Positions 11,601 to 20,590 of a stretch of DNA of 64,000 bases are shown in pieces; position 1 is the first letter of the stretch; each line of letters starts with the position of its first letter. The position numbers were made by a program, and so were the translations under genes. The notes under the pieces were generated by a model that had not been told where the DNA came from, did no database searches, and worked only from the letters and a program-made list of their open reading frames with translations. This DNA comes from Liolophura sinensis (taxonomy: Eukaryota > Mollusca > Polyplacophora > Chitonida > Chitonidae): assembly GCF_032854445.1 (NCBI RefSeq), contig NC_088302.1, positions 14,629,338 through 14,693,337 on the forward strand, given 5' to 3'.

Positions 11601-12691
11601 CTATATCGCTGGTCCAGCGAATTAAGGGTTTCTGTCGGTTATCCACTGGCCTAAGACCAATGAGTTTCCAGGTCCGATCAGGCTGATTCGGCTGTTGCTT
11701 GAAATCAGGAGGATTGTCAAGTACCTGATCACGTTCTGTTGTTTCAGCTATAATTTAAATCAACACGTTTATCAGGCGCTCCGTTTTGATCAACCCATAA
11801 ACATAACCGTCGTCATAGAAATGATAGATTCTCAAGTGCGCGATGTTAAACACCAATCCGATCCACTAAATACATTAACAAAGGCGTAGTCAAATGTAGT
11901 CAGATAAAACAAGATCTTCTTGTTTTCTCGGAAGCAGAAAGCTTTTTTTTCTTGACAAAACGGAATTCAAAATATTTAAGCTCTTTGGTAGACGATCAAA
12001 GCACACATGCAATTATTTGTCTCATGATCTCATCATCCAGTTCTGGATGATCCGAGCATGGCAATCGCACAAGGCGTACTACAGAAGTTGTATTACGGGT
12101 TTGTTTGTTTGCCGTTATTACTGAAAAGGATTTCCTGTACAATAACCTGAACACATGGAAAAAAGTCATGATAAAATATACAGACCATGTGTCTGAATAA
12201 GATGGACGTCATGTCATCAGAGAATATCAAAATGTTAGTCCTGTAACAGATCAAATGTAAATGTCCACACCACCCGTATGTTAAGACTACTACATGTATG
12301 AAGCTTTATTTAATAACCAAAATACAACACGTACTAGGATCTGTGGACTTAATGGAAGCATATAAATTGATAGGAGATTTAGCAGAAAACAGTACAAACG
12401 CAATAATATTGATCGCTTCAAAGTATGGCAGGCTGTGATTTAGTTTTGCAAAACTTAATGTTTTAAATTCCACCAGGTGAAAAGAGTTAAAACGTATTTC
12501 ATAGCCAATTACCTGTTATTTCTGACATCAGTGGGACAAGAGCTTTTTATTTTATATTTTTCACAACAGGCGTTTGTTGGTTTGCCATCCACAATGACCT
12601 GAAATGGAATTTCTACACGATAACCTGAGTACATGAAAGCCCAGTTTCACAAATGATCGTATTTTGTACGTCATTATCACCATATCATTGT

Positions 12692-12743
<52 letters not shown>

Positions 12744-13500
12744 GGCCACCGTCGGTATATTTTATCATTTTACAAAATGGATTTCACGTCATCAAAGACT
12801 ATTGTGAAGGTTGTGTTACTACATCTGGTCATATAGCAGATCAAGTGTAAATGTCCACACCATTCCTCGCCTTAGGAGTCCTTTCATGTCTTATTTAATA
12901 ACCGAAATATAACATTTATGAGGATCTTTGGGTTTATTTAATGGAAGCATACAAATTCATAAGAGGCTTAACAGAAAAGCCGAATAAAAAGTACAACATT
13001 GATCACATCAAGGAATGGCAGGTTGTGATGTAGTTTGGCAAAAATTAATGTTTAAAATTTCACTACGCGGAAAAGAGTTAAAATCCATTTCGTAGTCAAT
13101 TACCCGTTATATCAGTGGGACAACAGCTCACGGAAAATGAAAGATGGTGATTTATTTTTGAGCCTCTTTTCACATGTTAATGGCATGGCTTTGACGCATT
13201 AACATTGACGCATGTTCATATTTTGATGTTGTTTTTTTTTACCGGTTTTAAAAAATTCACGTGGTACATGAGAAGGCTTATAAATTGCACGAGGTATTGA
13301 CACGCTGGTATCTGATCATGGGTACCCTTTGTCCTTAGGTTAAGATTTGTGCCATATTTCCGACTACAGCAATTGATTTTTTTTAAACAAGAAAAAATAA
13401 TAAGATTTAAACATGAAAGAATATGCCACAGATCCCATTACTCAAGACAGAATACCAAAATTTTTGGCCGAAAGTTGCCATGAAGCATTCTGATACAATA
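11600..13500 (+). repeat. Composite repeat, block BC copy 3, internally duplicated
   Basis: The C segment appears twice: AAATGTAAATGTCCACACCA at 12252 and GTGTAAATGTCCACACCA at 12847, 593 bp apart. Both are followed by the GGCAGG motif and AAAAGAGTTAAAA. The block ends abruptly at about 13500 where the Penelope-like element begins. It resumes at about 16085 with GGAATGTTTGAAGCCCCATG. Confidence 0.6.
12639..12746. mobile_element. Small hairpin element enclosing a TG microsatellite
   Basis: Perfect 12-bp inverted ends GCCCAGTTTCAC (12639-12650) and GTGAAACTGGGC (12735-12746) enclose an AT-rich stretch and about 43 bp of (TG)n (12694-12736). The flanks on both sides are block BC sequence, so this is an insertion or a microsatellite born inside a small palindromic element. 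No target duplication is obvious. Confidence 0.6.
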
Positions 13501-14877
13501 CTTGCAATAGTCGGCCTTAATTCCTACGTTAACTTAAGTTGTATTGCGTCCAATTGTATTTACTTGGTAACATGCAAGAAGTGTGGTCAACAGTATGTTG
13601 GGAAGACCACCCAGAAACTACACTTATGGGTGAACGGGCACCGTAAGTCCGTGCGCAAGAAACAATTGCTAATAGGCAAGCATTTCTCTGCCTCCGACCA
13701 TGACTGGGACCATTTCAGCATTCAAATAATAGAATCGGTTTATCCATCAACAAATGAGACTGATGTCGAATTTGAACGTAAAATCCGTGACCGTGAGCTT
13801 TTCTGGATGCTAGAGATTGGTCCAGTCTTCCCATATGGGTTGAATGATAACGTTATGGGAATCGGCAATGTAACACCTAGCCAACCATATGACTCCATCG
13901 TAACAAATTTATTCAAATACCATAAACGTAGACCTCGCAGTCATGGTAGGAGGAAGTTCAACAGAAACATGATTCACAAACACATTACGGTTAGCTATTT
14001 AGTAGGATTGTTGTATGACAACAATAGCATGCATGCTCTACGCACAGTATTATATGCACTGCCATTGAACTTGCTAAAACAGGTCGTTCAAGACGTATCC
14101 AATAACATACACAATTTTAATGTTCCACCTCACCTTGTACGTCTGTGTCAAGACATATCGTATTTTCGATTGTATCGCCCTGTAACTATAATTCAAACTC
14201 AACATGATCGACTGTTTCTAAAGATAAAGTATTTAGACAGTGGCCTTGATTTAATTAACCTACCACGCATCTTTAATGAACCTGATGTTCGTAGTGCTGT
14301 GCCTAATTATTTTAATATCCAAGAGCCACCTTGCATATCCTATGAGTATACAAAGCCTATCGCTTCCAAAATTTTCAATTATTCCCTGGCCATCAAGGAG
14401 TTCCATTTGGCGACGTATACTTCTGGGGGCTATAACCGTGATTGTGAATCCTCAGTTTTTACCACCGACAAATGTAAACATGTCCTGACTGGTGACCTTA
14501 ATATTATTAAGAATCATGATCTAAGGAATCTCTTTGTGAGGGGTCCTAAGTATAGAGAAAAGAGTAATGTCAACATTCGATCAAACAAAAAAAATATCAT
14601 CTCGGCACTTGAGGAGTATGTTAAAAAATGGTCAAAACGGGAAAAAGTGGATTCTTCAGTACTTAACGATTGGCTTGAGATTGTCAAAAAGAAAGTTAGT
14701 TCAACTATACACCGTCTAGACATTGATGCTCTACCTACAGTTAAGCAGGTTCTGAAGGATCCCACTGTGCAAGAAACACTCGCTGACCTTCATAGTAAAT
14801 TCATAGTAAGAGCTATGTGCATCTACAACGACATCCACGTATTCTGCTACTACATGTACTCTGAAGGAACTATTTAA
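13423..14877 (+). pseudogene. GIY-YIG nuclease plus RT N-terminal region of Penelope-like element
   Basis: This 484-codon open frame starts in host repeat. About the first 26 codons (13423-13500) come from block BC, so the ATG is accidental. Residues 45-60 form the GIY-YIG core (CIY then YVG) with a CxxC at 51-54, as in Penelope-type endonucleases. In the following helix the position usually held by catalytic Arg reads Trp (residue 69, codon TGG), and the downstream Asn-Gly-His is kept. A LFWML segment and FPYGLN (residues 127-141) follow. Near residues 356-372 there is a conserved HVLTGDLNIIKNHDLR stretch, then GPKYRE and a basic helical region that precedes the RT in this family. After about codon 460 the similarity breaks by frameshift. 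The normal role would be target nicking and reverse transcription. This copy is dead. Confidence 0.75.
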
Positions 14878-14898
14878 CAAATACAAAACCTTTCTTAA

Positions 14899-15404
14899 AG
14901 AAGGCGCATAAATATACTTACCCGTCACACAGAAATACCACAACTTTACTGGATTCCTAAAATGCATAAATCCCCATACAAGGCTCGATTTATTACAGGT
15001 TCAAAAAGCTGTACCACCAAACTCTTGTCAACCCTACTTACGAGAGCGTTACAAGAAGTAAAGTCCGCCTTCATAGTCCTGATGGCACATCTTATTTGGA
15101 TCTATATCTGTACAAAGACGACCAAGGTCTCCTTTCACGCCGCCTTTACGACAAAAGGGATAATTTCAATTTTGATATTGTAAATTATCCTTATTTAGAT
15201 AGCAATATACCAAAGGGTCCTGCATATGGCGTATACATATCTCGCCTTGTAGCATTTGTCAGATCTTGCATTAATTGTGATTACTTTAATCTGCGTCACA
15301 AGTTGCTAGTTCAAAAATTAGTTTGTCAAGGATACTCCGTCAAACGCCTTCATTCTAAGTTTCTCAAATTTTACAATGAGTATAACACTCTCGTTGGCAG
15401 GTAG
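14899..15404 (+). pseudogene. Reverse transcriptase remnant of Penelope-like element
   Basis: Frame one (about 14917-15070) encodes LYWIPKMHKSPYKARFI and CTTKLLSTLL, which match the conserved N-terminal RT motif of this group. A second frame (about 15081-15404) encodes SYLDLYLYKD, LYDKRDNFNF and NIPKGPAYGVYISRL, the C-terminal RT region. Between them the palm, including the catalytic Asp motif, is absent. I estimate at least 200 residues are lost from knowledge of the family, not from measurement. The frame changes at the junction. The stop at 15402 follows LVGR, and a further in-frame stop lies shortly after. Confidence 0.75.
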
Positions 15405-15424
15405 AATCTCTGGCGATCTGCATT

Positions 15425-15575
15425 GTGATCAACCACATAGACGGCGCTGTTATCCCTATGTACACATCTACCACGTACATGGTATTTAACAACATAGATG
15501 GCTCTGGTTGCCCAGTGTAACCGTCTATCTTGTATGTCATGTATAACATCATAGATGGCGCCTCTTGTAGCATGA
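15425..15575 (+). repeat. Three imperfect 59-bp repeats after the RT
   Basis: ACCACATAGACGGCGCTG (15431), AACAACATAGATGGCTCTGG (15489) and CATCATAGATGGCGCCTC (15546) are spaced 58-59 bp apart. They lie directly downstream of the RT remnant and upstream of the 3' untranslated region, so they probably belong to the element. Confidence 0.65.
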
Positions 15576-16085
15576 GATCTTTACATATTAACGTAAAAGA
15601 CGTGATCGTCCATTACTTTTGAATCACAATCTGATCGGTTAGGGTCTGTAACGCTCGTCATTTTCAAACTGTATCTAATACCGCTTAACCTGGGGCTGGG
15701 GGCCGTAAAAGTAGCCATGCTAACTACATCAGCATGATGCCTTTATGAACAGTTGCAATTAAAGCGCGACCGATATACTTGTTTAATTGTTATTTGACAT
15801 GGAACTATTCACGGACTACGAATTTGAACTTTGATATGGAATTCATGCCTGGAATATTCATTGTCTGCCCGGCATCAATGAAAACTGATGACCGCTTCTC
15901 TCTTGTGTGTTACCGGCTTTATTTCTTATTTGTATAATTTCTTACATACTTTTATCTTTGGGAGTTAGTGTTAGTTAGTGTTTTGGGAATGGATCTTGCG
16001 ATTATCGACTTGGAACGCCCTTTACGGACTACGAATGGTATAGGAATGTCGGACTTGACGCTTATATTTATGTTAGTTGTTAATC
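15576..16085 (+). other. 3' untranslated region of the Penelope-like element
   Basis: It is AT-rich and non-coding. The part from about 15890 (GACCGCTTCTCTCTTG, then TTTTGGGAATGGATCTTGCG and a GACTTGGAACG motif) is repeated without the upstream coding part at 20.2, 36.8 and 50.1 kb. Those copies look like 5'-truncated insertions of the same family. Confidence 0.6.
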
Positions 16086-17690
16086 TTCAGGAATGTTTGA
16101 AGCCCCATGGATTACCTTTTTTGGCATGTAAGTAGTTCACGAGACAGGCTTATTTACCACATGATGTATCGACACGTCAAACTCTGATCTTGAGAACATT
16201 TCATCCTTGCATTAGCCATTGGTGAGTGTCGCAAAAAACTCGTTAAATATATATTCGGTTCACCAGATACTGTGATTTTTGTTTAATCTTTCTTCCTTCC
16301 TATCTTATAAGACAGTATACAAAGTCTCTTTGCTATTAGCCCTTATGAACCAACACATCCAGAAAATGAACATCGGTGATAAGTATGATAAAAGACGTCA
16401 CGCATTAAGAGGAATGCCTTAATTACAAATGGATACTGATCATTGTAAGTTACATGTCAGGTTACATCGGAGTGGATCTTACATTTATCGTACATGAGGT
16501 AAGCGGTTGTTGCTGTTTTTACTATTCCTTTTTTGTTTTCCTGATCTTCTCACTTCATAATAGACAAAAGAGTCATGAAATGGAAAGCGCTGGCTGGTAA
16601 CACGCATAGACGGCAGATTTATTCAAAGCATTATCAACTTTCTATTTGAGAGATTTTGTCAACAAAACATACGGCTAACAAAGCAATTTCGTCGTATATC
16701 TTCCATCTAGTTTCGTGTTGTTGATGTTGTTCTTAACGATTTATGCATGGAATATTTTGTAAATTAGCCTATTGACAAAAATCGCAGATTCTTTACACCC
16801 CTTTTCTCTGAAATACAAACACATCGCTGATATAGCTATTTCGGTGGGTTATTTTTTTTATTAAGTTTGGTGTTGTTGTTGATGCTGAACTAAGAAACGT
16901 TACAATTGCGTCCTACATCGCGCCGTGGGAATAAAAGCTGCTGCAAAGCACCAACAGATCGCAAAAAATGTCATGTTCAGTAAATACGTTAACCAGCTCA
17001 CTGTTTCCTTTGTAAATATTTCTTTGAACAGCAGCAACAGCATTCCTTGAATATTTCATCTTTAATACTTTTCCCGCTGGTAAAATTCTCTGACGGGAAT
17101 CTTTCTGTCAGTTTCAGTACCACATAATAAGTGAAACGCCCCAGGAATCTAACATGATTAATCTGCCTTATGCTGAAAAATTTTTAGGATGGCAAATTTT
17201 GGTTAAAAGACAAAATAAGACGCGCTTTGAATTGTGGTTGTCTATTGAGAATCATCGAATGAGTGGAAACTTCAAAGAAAATGATTCAGCAATGTTGCTA
17301 GGACTCTCCTGTGCATCACTGGAGGAAATTATGTTTTTGAAAGAGGTATAAAGTTAAAACAAATTAATAGAGACTACTCATTAAGCGTTCCCATGTTTGA
17401 CTTTAGACAAGAAGTTATTGGTGAAGTTTTCAGGTCAGGCAGTGCGGCACAATGTCGTCACTATGCTGCATATTCGTCGCACATTCAACGAAAGCAGTGG
17501 GACCAATCGTATTTTACGATGGTATTTGAAACCAGACAATTTCTAAGACTGTATAAACATTGTAGTACACAGAGTTTATATCCTGATATCCATATCAATT
17601 CGATGATTCCCAAATCCAAAGTTCAACTGGAGACTATCACAACATGGATTCATCACAGAGGTGACAATTTCTTTGGAAACGAACCACAGT
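16085..17690 (+). repeat. Composite repeat, end of BC plus block EFG copy 3
   Basis: It resumes block BC/D (CATGGATTACC and GGCATGTAAGTAGTTCACGA) after the Penelope insertion. The EFG anchors follow: CGTACATGAGGTAAGCGG (16492), TTTTGTAAATTAGCC (16752) and GAAGTTTTCAGGTCAGGCAG (17425), then ATTCGTCGCACATTCAACGA (17471). Two modest open frames (17154-17351, 17393-17692) lie in DNA shared with 4.2-4.8 kb, where they are interrupted, so I do not call genes. Confidence 0.65.
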
Positions 17691-18300
17691 AGTTTTAGGA
17701 CCTGGCTCCAGTTACGGAAATGGACTCTAAGGGTTTTGTGCCCGTATTCTGAGAAGCAAATAACAGCCTTCAGGAAAAAGATGAAAGTTTTTCTCTAGCA
17801 TCAAGATGACTTTTGTACGGAGCTCGACACACGGTATTCATCAAAACAAAAAACCTTCCTGGCAGAGAGACGCGCACAGGCAGAGGAAACCGTCATCTTG
17901 GACGTGGGCAATAAAAGTTCGATAAAAACAGAACTATATGTCGAGAACATGAGATCATATAGTATATTATTGATTAGATTAACTGATAAGAAGCAAGAAT
18001 TCGTCTGTCCAGCAATCAGGCTGCTTTCCAAATAGAAAATTGTCTTGTTGGGCCATCCAGACCATTCGATTTAAACCTATCCTTGTTACTTTGCCCGAAA
18101 TTAAGCGTGATCGCTAAATGTGAATCTCTAACACTAAAGGCGGAGGTCGTGAACTTCCATATATAAACCCATTACACTACACCCACACAGTTTTATCTAT
18201 CATCCGTAATCCATGTAATTTCATTCACCAATGCTCCACATAAACTAATAGCCATATATATTAAGGCATTTTCTTTCTCCAGAATCAATATTAGGGTTGT
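17690..18300 (+). repeat. Composite repeat, block A copy 5
   Basis: It carries CGGAGCTCGACACACGGTAT, TTAACTGATAAGAAG and TTCATTCACCAATGCTCCAC. This is the last block A copy in plus orientation. All later copies are reversed. Confidence 0.7.
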
Positions 18301-18640
18301 ATATTAGTGTCCCAACGCTTGTGTATATATAGTCAGCGCGGCTGGCCGAACGAAATAACGTCGTTCCCCCAGCCGAATTAGTAATAAACTAATTTTAGAC
18401 CTATGAATTCGGAGGCTCCTATTCAGGTTCGACATGTACCACTGCGGTTTGGAGTCAGTAGGTTTGTCTATATATGGCGAGGTGCTGTGGCTTCCCCAGC
18501 AAATGCCGTTATAGAAATGTCATATTCTACAGTACAATGTGGCGCTTGTATGAACAGATGCGATTAATGCAGAACTAGAAAGTCTAGAAAGGTATATACA
18601 TGTTAGACGTTTATAGCGTTTAGTTCTTTAAAGCTATGGA
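18300..18640 (+). other. Unassigned insertion-like segment, possible Penelope 3' piece
   Basis: This segment has no clear match elsewhere in the window except CTTGTATGAACAGATGCGATTAA (18547), which resembles TTTATGAACAGTTGCAATTAA in the Penelope 3' region (15742). It is less AT-rich than its neighbours (GGCTGGCCGAACGAAATAAC at 18351). No open frame of note. Confidence 0.3.
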
Positions 18641-20060
18641 AATTGGTCTTGTGAGTTTGGATACTGAACGTGTGTTCTTTACATGGAGTGGTTTACACAC
18701 ATTAATCATTAATAGAGGACTTTATAAATGTACCGAAACACACTCTCCCTTTGTTTTTTATAAACACTCCCTTTAACCTTTACTACAGCATACTGGATTT
18801 TGTGGAAAGCATATCGAATCATTTAGCAGCTCCAATCTTGTCTTAAGACATGTTTTAAAATTCCCCTGTCTAAATATGATAGCCGACAACTTTTTAGGAA
18901 AACCCTTGATCAGATTTTATGGTCTTTTTTTAGATTAAAGTGGAAAAACGTCTTTAAACATTTGTATGAGCATTTTCTTTGTCATTCCAGCCGGCTTCAT
19001 AAAAATTATGTCAGATACAAGAATGAAAGGCCATGAGGTGCAAATGCAGTATTAAATCGTCATCTCGAATATTCAATTATTCGCCACAGATTTGTGAATT
19101 AACTAGAAAAAACAAACCCACTTTGTTCAACGGTCAAAGGAAAATGCCAACAAATGGCGTCATAAAATCTTCTCAGCTTGACAATTTATTGGATTTCTGA
19201 TTTCCAATATTACAGTGCAGCAAAAGACAAGTTTTTGTAGTTTCTGATTAATGGATATTTTAATCAGTCCAGTGGTTGTGTGATCACCTCTTTCATTTAT
19301 TGGGTATATTAGCATGATAATGACTAGACAGGCACGCGGTATCAACGAGGCCAACGGCTTGTGATGCAGTTCACCATACGACGTTCAGATGAGAAATGTC
19401 CGTGGTGCCAATAAGACTTTCAACAAGCCAGCTCTCATCTACTGCATTTTTCAACTATTATACGTAGAAATAAAAAACGCATAGGTGCAAGAAACGTGTT
19501 TGCTTTTGTCACTCCTTTCTGAGTTGAACTATAAATATTATTATGTTTAGGTATTTTTCCATACTCATATATGATTTTTTTTTCAAAAATAGTAAGAATG
19601 ATTCAGCATTCTCGAGCACAGAGGCTCTTCTCTGGCCCCTCTGTATTCTTATCAGTATCTGTCACACATTGTTTCGAGGTTCCAGAAAAAATACTAAATA
19701 TAAAACGTTAAACAGGGTTAAATAAAAACTTGTGAATGTCTTTATTTGCTTTCCTCTGAAGACACCTATAATCAAGCAAACAGACAAAATGTTCCATTTT
19801 CCAAACGCGGAGTCCCCAGGGAGATAAAAGCTTTATCGGGAGTGCTATAAAGTTTGACTCGAAAGTGTTCACATTGCTAGAGGATGACGGGCTTTTTGTG
19901 GCTTGTTTCGTGAAATGAATTCTTAAAGAAGGTTGGGGATGCAAATGCTTGATCACGGTGAAAAACAACAATCCAATAAACAAATAAATGCGCAAACGAA
20001 CAGTTAAGTCGTCTTGCTTTATTGCCTTTTATATAACTTTTACTCGTAATTTACTATGAT
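18640..20060 (+). repeat. Duplicated block U, copy 1
   Basis: It aligns in order with 23.77-25.28 kb. Shared anchors include CTACCACA/CTACAGCATACTGGATTTTGT, a CCGGCTTCA motif with TATTAAATCGTCAT (19042 and 24238), and AAATTTGTGAATGTC with AGACACC-ATAATCAAGCAAA near 19.73 and 24.92 kb. A partial copy lies at 30.7-31.8 kb and a reversed partial copy at 50.33-50.96 kb. Short open frames such as 19708-19995 are not kept between copies. Confidence 0.65.
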
Positions 20061-20224
20061 CCATTTTCAATGCTACAAATATTTTTTTACAAAAAAATCC
20101 AGATTAAAAATATTCAGATCACTATTAAAAGATTGTGTTCCTGCGTAAGTCATTTTACCATCAATTGCCTAAAAAAATCTGTAAAACACCACGAAATGTC
20201 TGTAAATTGTTCAAATAATGACTT

Positions 20225-20395
20225 GTACTTTTCGTACTTAATGTACTTTCTTAGTTCTTGGTGGTTTGTGTTATACGTCGTTTTGGGAATTGGCCTTACG
20301 ATCATTGACTTGGAACGTCCTTATTGGTTGACGGCTGGTATACAAATGTCTGTTTCGACGCGTAGATTGAGTATAAACTCGAATAGGAAATATAA
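20225..20395 (+). mobile_element. Solo 3' end of Penelope-like family
   Basis: TTTTGGGAATTGGCCTTACG, TTGACTTGGAACGTCC and TTGACGGCTGGTATACAAAT match the end of the Penelope 3' region (15965-16060). An even closer match lies at 50150-50265. There is no upstream coding part, as expected for 5'-truncated reverse transcription products. Confidence 0.6.
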
Positions 20396-20429
20396 TTTCG
20401 ATGACATTATCTCTGACAAGAGGGAAAAA

Positions 20430-20590
20430 ATTTTATAAGTACGAATCCGATTACCTGTCTAAGGACCTCATTGTCCACGTCTGGGTGAGCGGAGCTTTTT
20501 CACTGAAAAACCCACAATGCGTACTGGAGAGATTTTCGCATTTGTGTTGTAAACATCACGTTATATCACGATTATATGTCTTTCTTACAG
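20430..20590 (+). repeat. Block B fragment upstream of the minisatellite
   Basis: GAATCCGATTACCTGTCTAA and ATTGTCCACGTCTGGGTGAG match block BC copies at 2.2, 7.2 and 32.7 kb. Block C continues only at 23.5 kb, after the minisatellite. The array has therefore expanded inside one BC block. Confidence 0.65.

Larger units (their letters stand above)
13500..16085 (+). mobile_element. Fossil Penelope-like retroelement, GIY-YIG first (Naiad-like)
   Basis: About 2.6 kb interrupts block BC/D. Order on the plus strand: GIY-YIG endonuclease domain, a linker of roughly 300 residues, RT N-terminal fingers, RT C-terminal part, then a 650-bp AT-rich 3' region. Typical Penelope elements place GIY-YIG after the RT. 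The permuted order is known for the Naiad and Chlamys groups. The central RT palm with its catalytic aspartates is missing by internal deletion near 15.07 kb. The insertion boundaries come from comparing the flanks with uninterrupted sister copies at 3.27-3.42 and 7.99-8.15 kb. No target duplication could be recognised. Confidence 0.75.

Noticed and set aside
12561-12850. Open frames through the TG microsatellite on both strands
   Set aside because: Poly His-Thr and Cys-Val translations come from the dinucleotide run.
15885-15905. Hammerhead ribozyme start (CTGATGA) in the Penelope 3' region
   Set aside because: Penelope elements can carry hammerheads, but no GAAA core partner or flanking stems could be found nearby.
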